From NCBI GenBank assembly GCA_951812335.1, contig OX638293.1, positions 968,731 to 1,032,730 on the forward strand: a stretch of DNA of 64,000 nucleotides. The letters are read 5' to 3'. Both the position numbers and the translations under genes were made by a program. The notes under the pieces are model-generated. The model saw only the letters and a list, made by a program, of their open reading frames with translations. It ran no database searches and was not told the DNA's origin. This stretch comes from Rhodothermales bacterium. GTDB lineage: Bacteria; Bacteroidota; Rhodothermia; Rhodothermales; VXPQ01. Each line of letters begins with the position of its first letter. Position 1 is the stretch's first letter. Positions 26,283 through 35,240 of this stretch are shown in pieces.

Positions 26283-28571
26283 ATGAATATCCCGAAGAGT
26301 TACCAGACAAGCTGTTTCATCCATTCTATCCATCGAGTTGCTCACCGTTTCATGGCCCGATTTGCAGGGGGAGTTGTCACGCTCCTGCTTTTCGCGGGAA
26401 TCGTTGCGCATAATGCCCATGGGCAGGCTCCGGCGCTTGGCGACCACTTCATCTTTTTCGTGGATGGGGTGAATCTCGATATTCCACGGGTCGACGGCGG
26501 CGAGGTAGCCGACGATCCGGATGGCAGCGACAACAAGGTGTTGAAACTCGACAACGGACAGTACGCATATCACGGGTTTCGTTTTGGCGCCACTGACCTT
26601 CCTGATGGCATGCCTCGCGATATGACGGCCAATCGGGACTCCGGGAACGTCCTCCATTTTCGCATAATGGTGGATCCGGCCAACGCTTCGTCCGGCGGAA
26701 ATGAGCATGCCCTCGGGATTCAGCTCGAGGATTTTGCAGAGAGTATCGGAGAAACCGGAAATAACCCCTTCCGCTTGCGCTGGATCATACCGCCCGACAT
26801 GCGCAACGGGGAATGGCACGAGGTGTCGGTGGTGCTCCCGCCTCCGACCTACGCGGAACTCGAAGCAGGCAAGACAGACGGCACCATCTCGGGACACGAA
26901 GCGCAGTGGATATACGCCGGTTCCTGGGCAGGATTCGCAATCGGGCTCGATCTGCTGGGGCCGGATACCGCGGAGCGGCCCGATCTGTGGAGAGAATTCG
27001 AATGGAATAATGTCTGGTCTCTGGGCGTTCACTGGGACTGGGACACGTTCGCTGGAGATCCCGGCGGCCCCATCTATCTGGACGACGTGTTTATCGGCCC
27101 GGCCGATCTGGATCTGGGGGATGCTGCGGGGCAGCCTGCGGCCATGTCCGGCGTGGAGGTGCGCACCGACGGTTCCGCCAATGTGATTTCCTGGACCCAC
27201 AATCCCGATTTCGGGGGATACAATGTGTATTTCAGCGGAGATCCGATCACGGATGTGAGCGCCGGGAACGTATCGTTTCTGCAGAAGGTGTCTGCGGCTC
27301 CTTACGAGGTGCGGCATGACGTCGAGGTGCCTTATGCGTTTTCGTCTGCCGGTTCGGTGCTTTACTATGCGGTCACCAGCCTGAGCGCATCCGGAGTGGA
27401 GAACCCGGACGTATCGAACAGCGCGGTGGAAATAGACAACCCGGACCTTGTCGTTTCGCCGCCGATCCTGTCGTTGACGGATGCGCAGGCCGAGGCATTG
27501 TTTAACACGATCAATGACAGTGAGAGCATGTTATCGAACGAGAATTTCCCTGAAGGGTCCATGCCGTTCGTCGTCGACGATACGCATTCGCAGCTCTCCG
27601 AGCTCGGTGTCACATTGCCCGATAACAACGACGATCTCTCCGCATCCGTCTGGGTGGCGTATTACGAGGGGAACGATACCATGAATCTGTTTCCGGAGGT
27701 ATGGATCTATGCCGAAGTCACCGACGACATCCTGGATTTCTCCCCGGCCGCCGATGGGCCGGAAGGCGCTTGGCGGTACGATTCCATTGAACTCGGATGG
27801 GGGAACTACGACGTACGCGATGCCGGGGGCTCGGTGCTGGGCGGCTCTCCGCACAGCGATATGATGCGTGGAGCATATCCTGATTACCAGTTCCGCCTGT
27901 CTGCGCACGGGAGCGCGGCCAGTGCGACGGCCAAAACGAACGTGGCTGCCGAGGGTAGTAGCGGCGACAAGCCGAATCTCGGCGGCGCCGCGTACGAGTC
28001 CACTGCGAATGGCTACAAAATGCTGGCGTATTTTCCTACCCGAGAGATTAAGTACCCCGGCGACGCCGACGCTGCTTTTCCCGGGGAGGGCGACGCCCCC
28101 CGCTTCATGCCTTTTACGATTACGCTGAACGACGCCGACGGGGAAGGAGCCGATCCGCCGCGCGTGCACCAGGTTACCTGGAGCCTCAACCCCACGGTAG
28201 ACAACACCTGGTGGAATACGCCGAGCCAGTGGCAAACCGTGACGATGATTCACAGTAGCCAGTACGTTCCCGTATCCAGCGAAGACGAACCGGAACTGCC
28301 GGAAGCGTATGCTCTGGCGCAGAACTACCCGAATCCGTTCAATCCGGCTACCACCATTCGTTTCCAGCTGCCGAAGGCGGAACAGGTGACGCTGCGCGTA
28401 TTCGATGTATTGGGCCGAGAGGTGGCTGCGCTGCTCGACAATACGTCGTTGGCCGGCGGCGAACACACGGTGCGGTTCGATGCCTCCGCGCTTACGTCGG
28501 GGGTGTATCTGTACCGCCTCCAAGCGGGCGCTTCCTTTGTACAGACCAAACGAATGATGCTGGTGAAGTAG
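26283..28571 (+). CDS. secreted carbohydrate-binding protein with T9SS sorting domain
   Basis: 762 residues, with a signal peptide around MARFAGGVVTLLLFAGIVAHNAHGQ. The N-terminal half is a lectin-like β-sandwich (DHFIFFVDGVNLDIPRVDGG, ... PGGPIYLDDVFIGPADLDLG). A fibronectin-like stretch follows (VISWTHNPDFGGYNVYFSGD). The third part (about 400-670) resembles CBM9/DOMON-type modules (VWVAYYEGNDTMNLFPEVWI, WRYDSIELGWGNYD). The C-terminus is a textbook T9SS type A domain: QNYPNPFNPATTIRFQLP, RVFDVLGREVAALL, LTSGVYLYRL. No catalytic residues are identifiable. Its place between GH5 and GH10 genes suggests cell-surface binding of plant polysaccharide. Confidence 0.85.
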   Translation: MNIPKSYQTSCFIHSIHRVAHRFMARFAGGVVTLLLFAGIVAHNAHGQAPALGDHFIFFVDGVNLDIPRVDGGEVADDPDGSDNKVLKLDNGQYAYHGFRFGATDLPDGMPRDMTANRDSGNVLHFRIMVDPANASSGGNEHALGIQLEDFAESIGETGNNPFRLRWIIPPDMRNGEWHEVSVVLPPPTYAELEAGKTDGTISGHEAQWIYAGSWAGFAIGLDLLGPDTAERPDLWREFEWNNVWSLGVHWDWDTFAGDPGGPIYLDDVFIGPADLDLGDAAGQPAAMSGVEVRTDGSANVISWTHNPDFGGYNVYFSGDPITDVSAGNVSFLQKVSAAPYEVRHDVEVPYAFSSAGSVLYYAVTSLSASGVENPDVSNSAVEIDNPDLVVSPPILSLTDAQAEALFNTINDSESMLSNENFPEGSMPFVVDDTHSQLSELGVTLPDNNDDLSASVWVAYYEGNDTMNLFPEVWIYAEVTDDILDFSPAADGPEGAWRYDSIELGWGNYDVRDAGGSVLGGSPHSDMMRGAYPDYQFRLSAHGSAASATAKTNVAAEGSSGDKPNLGGAAYESTANGYKMLAYFPTREIKYPGDADAAFPGEGDAPRFMPFTITLNDADGEGADPPRVHQVTWSLNPTVDNTWWNTPSQWQTVTMIHSSQYVPVSSEDEPELPEAYALAQNYPNPFNPATTIRFQLPKAEQVTLRVFDVLGREVAALLDNTSLAGGEHTVRFDASALTSGVYLYRLQAGASFVQTKRMMLVK

Positions 28572-28588
28572 GAAACGGGCGCCGGAAG

Positions 28589-28616
28589 GCAGGAGGCGCT
28601 TTACTGCGCCTCCTGC
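28589..28616. terminator. bidirectional hairpin between convergent genes
   Basis: An 11-bp perfect stem GCAGGAGGCGC/GCGCCTCCTGC with a 6-nt loop. The right arm lies inside the last codons of the minus-strand xylanase gene and the stem starts 18 nt after the plus-strand stop. There is no long T-tract, so it may act as a barrier rather than a strong intrinsic terminator. Confidence 0.5.
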
Positions 28617-29686
28617 AGCGCCTCGACAAATCCGTAATAGGCGGGCTTGGGGAGCAGTCTCGCATCGAACAGGAGCGGCCACTCCGGTCGATCGTAAAAA
28701 TCTATGAGCCAGGTGTCCGGGTCGCGCAGTCCCCATAGGGTAATGGCGAAGCGCTGCTCCTCGGGAATCCGGTTGAAGGCGGCTACGACCTCCTTGACGC
28801 GCTCTTTCTGAATATTTCCCCGCTCCTCATTCCAGGATTGCAGGCTACTGTCCGTGTTGATGCGCACATCCAGTTCAGAAAGGTGCAGCTTCAGGCCGCG
28901 CTTCACCACCTCGTCCATGGTCTCGGTGATTACTTCGAGGGACGGGCCGTCCCAGGCCATGTGCATTTGCAATCCCACGCCGTCTATGGGGATGCCCCGC
29001 TCCTGAAAATCGTCGAGCATCCTCATCACGGCGCGGCGCTTGGGCAGGCTCCAGGTGAGCCCGTAATCGTTGTAGAAAAGAAGCAGGTCCGGATCGGCTT
29101 CCCGGGCATATTGAAACAGCCGGGCAATGTAATCGTCGCCCATTCGCCGCTGGAACACACTATTGCGTAATGCTCCCCGTTCGTCGTCGAACGCTTCGTT
29201 GATCACGTCCCAGCTTACGACGCGTCCCTTGTAGCGCTCTATAACGGTCGTCATATATTCTTTTACAGCATCCTCGAACGCCTCGTCGTCCCCTCCGAAG
29301 TTTTCCATCCAGGATGGCGCCGTCTGGTGCCACACGAGCGTATGCCCGTGGACCTGCATGCCGTTTTCCTCCGCGAAATCCACCAGCGCATCGGCGCCGG
29401 TCCAGTTGTACGATCCCGGACCGGTGGATATCGGGTTCATCTTCATTTCCCACTCTGCCGTGATACTGTTGAACACCTTTTCGATCACGGTGGTGCGCTC
29501 CGTGCTGGACAAGTGCACCGCCTGGATAGCCACGCCGACAGGGTGTACGGCGAGGGTTTTGAGCGCTGGGTAGTCGCCACTTGGTTCCGGCGTGACCTCG
29601 TCCATCCCTGAATCGGCGCTGCATCCGGCCGCCGAGAGAGCAAGCAGACACAGGAGCATGCCGGAGAGGGAGAGCGAGGTACGCAT
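28601..29686 (-). CDS. endo-1,4-β-xylanase, GH10, lipoprotein
   Basis: Cleaves internal xylan bonds. 361 residues with lipobox SAAGC (Cys22), so it is tethered to the membrane, probably surface-exposed. The GH10 barrel follows: NSITAEWEMKMNPI (about 73-86), HGHTLVWHQTAPSWM (about 113-127), acid/base Glu164 in WDVINEAF, YNDYGL, and nucleophile Glu271 in LHLSELDVRI, then TLWGLRDPDTW. The domain is complete and single, with no CBM. Neighbours are the T9SS-sorted carbohydrate-binding protein (convergent) and GH5. uxuA at 52.8 kb could use glucuronate released from xylan side chains, though it is unlinked. Confidence 0.94.
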   Translation of the reverse strand: MRTSLSLSGMLLCLLALSAAGCSADSGMDEVTPEPSGDYPALKTLAVHPVGVAIQAVHLSSTERTTVIEKVFNSITAEWEMKMNPISTGPGSYNWTGADALVDFAEENGMQVHGHTLVWHQTAPSWMENFGGDDEAFEDAVKEYMTTVIERYKGRVVSWDVINEAFDDERGALRNSVFQRRMGDDYIARLFQYAREADPDLLLFYNDYGLTWSLPKRRAVMRMLDDFQERGIPIDGVGLQMHMAWDGPSLEVITETMDEVVKRGLKLHLSELDVRINTDSSLQSWNEERGNIQKERVKEVVAAFNRIPEEQRFAITLWGLRDPDTWLIDFYDRPEWPLLFDARLLPKPAYYGFVEALQEAQ

Positions 29687-29820
29687 ACCGCAGAGGGGCG
29701 ATGTGAACGGACATGAGCAGGCGTTTCTTCATATCGTTTGGTGGTTGTTTCCGTTCCGGCGGTCGGGGGAGGGGCCATCCCGGTCCGGCACGACAAATTA
29801 TTCCGTTCCAGCGGGCAGGT

Positions 29821-29974
29821 GGCCAGCGTGCCCCTCTCAGCCTTCCGAAGGGCGCTTCACGCCCGCGATGCCCCGAATCCGCAGTGTTTTCTGCTGATTT
29901 CGACGATGGAATCATGACGTCCTATCCGCGCGAACGTGAAGTGCTGAGCGAAGAGGTTTTGATCAGAGTATCCT
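29821..29974 (+). repeat. interspersed TIR repeat, left half missing (copy H)
   Basis: Starts at the shared segment GGCCAGCGTGCCCCTCTCAG and ends at GATCAGAGTATCCT followed by ATATT. The internal hairpin and left terminus are missing. Same orientation as copies C and G. It lies upstream of the VOC gene. Confidence 0.8.
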
Positions 29975-30012
29975 ATATTCTCAAGGGATAGCAGTCATAA
30001 TAGCCGTGATCC

Positions 30013-30441
30013 ATGAAGCAGGAAACACTCCGATCCACCGTTATTCCCGGCCTGCGCTACCGAGATGCGCACGCCGCCATCGAGTGGCTGTGCAGCGTGC
30101 TTGGTTTTGAACGACGCCTTGTGGTGCCACATGGCGAGGACGAAGTCGCTCATGCCCAGCTCACGCTCGGCGGTGGCATGGTCATGCTCGGCTCTATGCG
30201 GGACGACGAGCACGGGCATCATGTGGTCGCCTCCGAACCCGGCGGGAAGCTCACGCAGGCGGCCTACGTTGTGGTCAGCGAAAGCGACATCAAGGCGCTC
30301 TACGACCATGTGAAAGTAAAGGGGGCGAACATCGTCATGGAACTGGAGGAGCAACCCTATGGCGGGAGCCTTTTCGCCGTTCGCGATCCGGAAGGGCAAC
30401 TCTGGAGCATCGGGTCGTACGATCCGTGGGTGGAGGAGTAG
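30013..30441 (+). CDS. VOC superfamily protein (glyoxalase/PhnB-like)
   Basis: 142 residues with the paired βαβββ modules of the vicinal-oxygen-chelate fold: VIPGLRYRDAHAAIEWLCSV at the start, LGGGMVMLGS in the middle, YVVVSESDIKALYDHVKVKG, and the C-terminal FAVRDPEGQLWSIGSYDP. Members bind a metal and act in fosfomycin or glyoxal handling or similar; substrate unknown. A diverged, frameshifted copy of its last ~47 bp is found 730 bp downstream (31159-31206), on the far side of the next gene. Confidence 0.88.
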   Translation: MKQETLRSTVIPGLRYRDAHAAIEWLCSVLGFERRLVVPHGEDEVAHAQLTLGGGMVMLGSMRDDEHGHHVVASEPGGKLTQAAYVVVSESDIKALYDHVKVKGANIVMELEEQPYGGSLFAVRDPEGQLWSIGSYDPWVEE

Positions 30442-30488
30442 AGAGGCTGCTTCACCTTTTTGTATATCTCCCTGTACGGAGGCGATAC

Positions 30489-31139
30489 ATGTTTATCACG
30501 AGGTTTTTCAAAACGAGGTTTATCAAGAATAAGAACCTGGGCTGGTTCGCCATGGAGTTGGTGATCGTTTTCCTGGGCGTCTACCTCGCTTTCCTGTTTA
30601 ACGGCTACCAGGAAAGGCAGCATGAGCGGTCCATGCAACTCCAGTACTACGACAGCCTGATTCTTGAATTTCAGGTGCTTTACGCCCATCTCGACCAGGA
30701 AAACGGGAAGCTCCAGAAGCACCTCGCAGTAGTGGCCGAGATTGAGGAAGGTGGACAACCGGATTTGCTGCCGAGCGATTTGTATTACCTGTACCGGGGT
30801 AGCGTATTGGAGGCCGCCTTCGATGGCACGAATTTCGCATCGCTGAGTAAATATATCATCAGTAATATCATCGGGGGTACACCGTTGCTGGAAACCCTTG
30901 AAGAGACCGTCACCCAACTGAACCAGTTCACGGTGACAGTGTTGGTACCGGCGCAGATAACCGCCACCGACTTCTACGATGAGCAGGGATTGAAGGCGGC
31001 TTTTTCCTGGTATCCGCGTCTGATTGGCGAGATTCATACCACCAACCGCAATCTTTCCCGGGCGGTGGGGGAGCGGGCTATCCCTACTCTGGAAGAGGAC
31101 AGGGACAAATTGGCCGCGCAGTTTCGTTGGCCGTTTTGA
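30489..31139 (+). CDS. single-pass membrane protein, DUF6090-like
   Basis: 216 residues. A basic N-terminus (FFKTRFIKNKNLG) is followed by one transmembrane helix (WFAMELVIVFLGVYLAFLFNGY) and a periplasmic or cytosolic helical domain. The E-x-(hydrophobic)-G-(I/V)-x-(I/L)-A-x-x-x-N pattern in and after the helix resembles DUF6090, small FCB-group membrane proteins of unknown role. I chose the ATG at 30489; the frame is open back to 30426. It is a single gene inserted between two copies of the VOC gene's 3' end, which suggests it was acquired. Confidence 0.65.
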   Translation: MFITRFFKTRFIKNKNLGWFAMELVIVFLGVYLAFLFNGYQERQHERSMQLQYYDSLILEFQVLYAHLDQENGKLQKHLAVVAEIEEGGQPDLLPSDLYYLYRGSVLEAAFDGTNFASLSKYIISNIIGGTPLLETLEETVTQLNQFTVTVLVPAQITATDFYDEQGLKAAFSWYPRLIGEIHTTNRNLSRAVGERAIPTLEEDRDKLAAQFRWPF

Positions 31140-31253
31140 GGGTTTAGAGTACTCCGTGCGCGATCCGGAAGGGGAAACTCTGGAGCATCGGGTCGTACGA
31201 TCCGTGTTATCCTGGGGGCATAGCAACCATTCTGAGAGAAGCAGGGTTTTTCC
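31140..31253 (+). pseudogene. 3'-end remnant of a second VOC gene
   Basis: 31148-31206 reads EYSVRDPEG, then shifts frame, and matches the VOC gene end at 30382-30428 with one substitution and a one-base insertion in about 47 bp. No start is present. The preceding residues (EYSV) differ from the upstream gene (FAV), so this is the tail of a VOC paralogue rather than a simple duplication. Confidence 0.7.
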
Positions 31254-32147
31254 ATGACCGTCTCCACACCGGAACGCAATGAGCTGAAGGTTCTGCTGCC
31301 GATCGCCAATATCCCTGTCGAGATTCGTAATAAGGTAGAAGAGGCTGACAGGCGGGAGATCATTAGCGCGTCTTACCCGTACAGGATCAAGCTCGGCCGC
31401 GCCGAGTACGAGCGCCGGAAGGCGGAACTGCAGGTCGAGTTGCTGAAGATGCAGCGGTGGGTTAAGGAGACGGGTCAGCGGGTCGTGCTGCTTTTCGAGG
31501 GGCGCGATGCGGCCGGCAAAGGCGGGACGATCAAGCGATTCATGGAGCACCTTAATCCGCGGAGCGCCCTGGTGGTGGCGCTGCCGGTTCCTTCCGAAAG
31601 GGAGCGCGGGCAGTGGTACTTCCAGCGCTATGTGGAGTGTCTGCCGACCAGCGGGGAGATCGTTTTCTTTGACCGCTCCTGGTACAACCGGGCAGTGGTC
31701 GAGCCGGTAATGGGTTTTTGCACGCCGGCCGAGCACCTCCGTTTCCTGAGAGATGTCGCGACGTTTGAAGAACTGCTGGTCAATGACGGATTCCACTTGT
31801 TCAAGTTCTGGTTCTCGGTAAGCCGAGAGGAGCAGCTTAGGCGGTTCGTGTCGCGCGCCCGGAACCCGCTCAAACAGTGGAAAATCAGCGACGTGGACCT
31901 CCGGTCGCTCTCGTTGTGGGACGAGTACACGGAGGCGAAGAAAACGATGTTCGCGGCCACCGACACGAAAACGTCGCCCTGGGTGGTGATCAAGTCGGAC
32001 GACAAAAAGCGGGCGCGCCTTAACTGTATGCGCTACGTGCTGGAGCATCTTCCCTACCAGGAAGATGCCCGGCGGCGTGTGACGAAGCCCGACAAGAAGC
32101 TGATCGGACCGGCGAAGAAGCTGTACGCACCGGGCGAGGTGTGGTAG
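31254..32147 (+). CDS. ppk2: polyphosphate kinase 2
   Basis: Transfers phosphate between polyphosphate and nucleoside phosphates in the cytosol. 297 residues, the single-domain size. Walker A is in LFEGRDAAGKGGTIKRF (about residues 81-97); the PPK2 signature PSERERGQWYFQRYVECLP and Walker B FFDRSWYNRAVVEPVMGF follow. The lid region holds ARNPLKQWKISDVD, and the C-terminal SDDKKRARLNCMRYVL is typical. A short-chain class I-type enzyme is likely; GDP versus ADP preference cannot be read. The TAG stop overlaps the open frame of the next gene, which likely starts later. Confidence 0.94.
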   Translation: MTVSTPERNELKVLLPIANIPVEIRNKVEEADRREIISASYPYRIKLGRAEYERRKAELQVELLKMQRWVKETGQRVVLLFEGRDAAGKGGTIKRFMEHLNPRSALVVALPVPSERERGQWYFQRYVECLPTSGEIVFFDRSWYNRAVVEPVMGFCTPAEHLRFLRDVATFEELLVNDGFHLFKFWFSVSREEQLRRFVSRARNPLKQWKISDVDLRSLSLWDEYTEAKKTMFAATDTKTSPWVVIKSDDKKRARLNCMRYVLEHLPYQEDARRRVTKPDKKLIGPAKKLYAPGEVW

Positions 32148-32227
32148 GAAGGGGGGACCGGGGGGGCTCACGCACGCTCTCCTCGCCCAGGTCCGGAACC
32201 GCTATCCTGTACGTTTTCCTGAAAGAC

Positions 32228-33427
32228 ATGGCGAAAACCGGACACATGTCCCACCCGACTGGACACAACCCCGGCCTGACACGCGCCGATCCGGTCGCAA
32301 TGACGCAGCACCTGGTCCGCACCCCCTCTGTGAACCCGCTGCTGGAAGATGGCGGCGATGGCGAGGGTGCCGTTGCGGCACTGGTGGCGGAGTGGCTCGG
32401 CGACTGGGGTTACCGGCCAACCGTCGTCGAAGTTGCCCCCGGCCGCCACAACGTGGTGGCGCGGCGGGGCGCAGGTGCGGGGCCGTCACTCCTTCTCAAC
32501 GGTCACATGGACACCGTAGGCGTGGCGGGAATGGCCGAACCCTTTTCAGGCGCGATCCGGGAAGGCCGAATGTACGGACGCGGCTCGGCCGACATGAAGT
32601 CGGGTGTGGCGTGTGCGCTCGCGGTCGCCGCAGAGCTTGCAGAAGCGGATATCCCGGGCGAATTGATCATCGCGCTGACGGCCGACGAGGAGCACGCCTC
32701 GATAGGAATGGCGGCGCTCGTCGCAGACGGCGTGGGGGCCGATGCAGCGGTAGTCTGCGAACCCACCAGCCTGACGGTCATGCCGGCCCACAAGGGGTTT
32801 CTCTGGATCGACGCGTACGTGAAAGGCCGTGCGGCCCACGGTTCCAGACCCGAGATTGGCGTCGACGCCATCGCGCACATGGGCCACCTCCTGATTGCCT
32901 TCGAGGAGGAAGCACACCGGCTTGCCCGCGAGACGGACCACGCGCTGCTGGGCGCCGCATCTCTGCACGCGGGCACGATCAAGGGTGGGAGCGCACCGTC
33001 GGTCTACCCGGATCGCTGCCACTTGGTCGTCGAGCGCCGCACACTGCCGGGGGAAACCGCCGACTCCGTCATGGCCGAGGTGGAGGAGGTGCTGGCGAGA
33101 GCGGGTGAGCGCTGTCCCGGGCTGGAGGGCCGGGTCGACCGGGGGCTTTTCCGCGCCGCGACCGAGGTGCCGGCCTCGTCGCCACTGGTGGCCGGTCTCA
33201 GGGAGGCGTGCATGCGATCCGGTCTGCCCGGCGCCCTGAAGGGGATGTCGGCCTGGGTAGACGCCTGCTTCCTGAACGAGCACGGAACCCCGGCTGTGTG
33301 CTTCGGCCCCGGCTCAATTGCGCAGGCCCACGCCGCGGTGGAATGGGTCAGCGTGACCGAGATTGAGACATGCGCACGGGTCCTGACCGACTTTGCACGG
33401 CGGTTCCTGAGGCTCGGCGAGTCGTGA
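32228..33427 (+). CDS. M20 family peptidase (ArgE/DapE-type deacylase)
   Basis: About 400 residues. Zinc-ligand blocks are in family order: LLNGHMDTVGV, GRGSADMKSGVACALAVAAE, LTADEEHASIGM, VVCEPTSL, and CFGPGSIAQAHAAVEWV at the end. The dimerisation domain includes GRAAHGSRPEIGVDAIAHM. ArgE, DapE and other M20 deacylases share this layout, so the substrate is open. Start candidates are ATGs at 32228, 32246 and 32300; I took 32228, and the family match begins just after 32300. It follows ppk2 with no clear functional link. Confidence 0.85.
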   Translation: MAKTGHMSHPTGHNPGLTRADPVAMTQHLVRTPSVNPLLEDGGDGEGAVAALVAEWLGDWGYRPTVVEVAPGRHNVVARRGAGAGPSLLLNGHMDTVGVAGMAEPFSGAIREGRMYGRGSADMKSGVACALAVAAELAEADIPGELIIALTADEEHASIGMAALVADGVGADAAVVCEPTSLTVMPAHKGFLWIDAYVKGRAAHGSRPEIGVDAIAHMGHLLIAFEEEAHRLARETDHALLGAASLHAGTIKGGSAPSVYPDRCHLVVERRTLPGETADSVMAEVEEVLARAGERCPGLEGRVDRGLFRAATEVPASSPLVAGLREACMRSGLPGALKGMSAWVDACFLNEHGTPAVCFGPGSIAQAHAAVEWVSVTEIETCARVLTDFARRFLRLGES

Positions 33428-33540
33428 AGCGTTGAACTATTTGGACCGGCTTGTAACGAATTGCGTGATATTGTTCACATCACCGTGATTGGTTTTTCAC
33501 GACGGCCGGAGGCACTACCAGGCATACAAAAGCAGATCGA

Positions 33541-34068
33541 ATGGCTTTGAACCTCATGGAACGCAGACCCCACAGCGACGAGTACGCCGATTTTTACCGG
33601 CCGTACATAGCGGAAGCCCCGGACGGTCCGATCGTGGCTACGCTCGATGCACAGCGGAATGATCTTGCCCGTGTGACGGCGGACGCATCTCCCGACCGCG
33701 AGCGGTATCGCTATGCGCCGGGCAAGTGGTCGGTGCGCGAGATGGTGGGGCATCTGATCGACAGCGAGCGGATGTTCGCGATGCGGGCTCTTGCCTTTGC
33801 CCGGGGCGACAGGGCGCACTATCCGGGATTCGACGAGAACGAATACGTTGCTGCGTCGGACGCGGACGAGAGATACTTGGCGGAACTGGTCGAGGAGTGG
33901 GATGCGACGCGGCATGCCACCGTGTTACTGTTCAAGGGGCTGCCGGATGTCGCATGGGATCGCCGCGGGCACGCCAGCGGTTGTGAGTTCTCCGTTCGGA
34001 GCATGGCCTGGATCACCGCAGGGCATACGCAGCATCACCTTGGGGTGCTGCGGGAGCGGTATCTTTGA
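33541..34068 (+). CDS. DinB family protein
   Basis: 175 residues forming the DinB/YfiT four-helix bundle. The putative metal-binding histidines are in MVGHLIDSER (about residue 67) and in the C-terminal WITAGHTQHHLGVL. DinB-like proteins often act as thiol-dependent transferases (bacillithiol or mycothiol S-transferase type); the substrate is unknown. The last 120 bp occur again at 35324-35443 with only three differences, on the far side of rhuM. Confidence 0.88.
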   Translation: MALNLMERRPHSDEYADFYRPYIAEAPDGPIVATLDAQRNDLARVTADASPDRERYRYAPGKWSVREMVGHLIDSERMFAMRALAFARGDRAHYPGFDENEYVAASDADERYLAELVEEWDATRHATVLLFKGLPDVAWDRRGHASGCEFSVRSMAWITAGHTQHHLGVLRERYL

Positions 34069-34205
34069 GGCGGGCGGTGACAGATGGCAGAGCCTGATTG
34101 TGAAATTGCGATGAATCGTCAATCTTATCGTTACGAACCGTCGCAGTGGGCGTAATTCAGGCAGCCGGAGAGTGAAATCATCGTCATGTTGAAGAGGGTG
34201 CCAGA

Positions 34206-35240
34206 ATGAGCGATTTGCCAGAGGCCAGCGTTCCACCCCAAGGGCAATTCCTTGTCTACGCTGCCGAGGATGGTCGAGTAAAAATTGATGTGCGGCTGGA
34301 GGACGAAACTGTCTGGCTTACGCAGCGGCATATGGCCGATCTGTTTCAGACCTCCCCGCAGAACATTGGCCAGCATTTAAAGAACATCTTCGCAGAAGGC
34401 GAGCTACTCCAAAATTCAGTTGTAAAGAAATTCTTTATAACTGCCGCTGACGGTAAGCATTACCATACGAACTTTTACAGTCTTGACGCCATCATCTCCG
34501 TTGGCTATCGCGTCAAGAGCGCTGTGGCTACGCGCTTTCGTATATGGGCCACACAGCAACTGCGCGATCTCGTCGTCAAGGGCTTCGTACTCGACGATGA
34601 GCGCCTGAAGAATCCGGATCAGCCGTTTGACTACTTCGAGGAACTTCTCCGGCGGATACAGGACATCCGCACTTCGGAGCGGCGGTTCTACCAGAAGATC
34701 ACGGACATTTACGCCACCAGCATAGACTACGACCCTACCCGGCCGGAAAGCATTGCCTTTTTTCAAACCGTGCAAAATAAACTGCATTGGGCCATCACTG
34801 GTCAAACTGCTGCCGAAATCGTCCACCGTCGCGCTAATGCCGACAAACCGAACATGGGCTTGACCAGTTGGCGTGGTCAGAAGGTGCGCAAAGGCGATGT
34901 GGCGATCGCCAAGAACTATCTCGCGGAGGACGAACTACGCGCCCTGAACAACCTCGTCGAGCAATATCTCCTTTTTGCCGAAGGTCAAGCGATGCGCCGT
35001 ATTACCATGCACATGGCTGATTGGATCGCGAAACTCAACGACTTTCTCACGTTGAACGACCGTGCAATTCTCGACCACGCTGGGCGTATCTCGCACAAAA
35101 TGGCCAAGGAACTGGCCGAGGGTGAATACGATGCTTTCAACCGTCAGCGCATTGAGGAGTCCGACCGTCGCGATAGCGATTTCGACGCTATGGTCAAACA
35201 GTTGCCGCAAACCGTAAAAAGGAGAAGAGAAGGGGAATAA
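34206..35240 (+). CDS. rhuM: RhuM family protein
   Basis: 344 residues matching the virulence-associated RhuM family across the whole length: FLVYAAEDGRVKIDVRLEDE, VWLTQRHMADLFQTSPQNI (winged-helix-like), LDAIISVGYRVKSAVATRFR, and the C-terminal AEDELRALNNLVEQYLLFAE. RhuM is found in pathogenicity and defence islands of many phyla; its biochemical activity is not established. It is flanked by an intact dinB and a truncated dinB copy, pointing to acquisition by recombination. The stop TAA overlaps the next ATG (TAATG). Confidence 0.9.
   Translation: MSDLPEASVPPQGQFLVYAAEDGRVKIDVRLEDETVWLTQRHMADLFQTSPQNIGQHLKNIFAEGELLQNSVVKKFFITAADGKHYHTNFYSLDAIISVGYRVKSAVATRFRIWATQQLRDLVVKGFVLDDERLKNPDQPFDYFEELLRRIQDIRTSERRFYQKITDIYATSIDYDPTRPESIAFFQTVQNKLHWAITGQTAAEIVHRRANADKPNMGLTSWRGQKVRKGDVAIAKNYLAEDELRALNNLVEQYLLFAEGQAMRRITMHMADWIAKLNDFLTLNDRAILDHAGRISHKMAKELAEGEYDAFNRQRIEESDRRDSDFDAMVKQLPQTVKRRREGE

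Noticed and set aside
30357..32171. A 604-codon open frame on the minus strand
   Set aside because: It is antisense to the VOC gene, the membrane protein and ppk2; the translation has no recognisable family.
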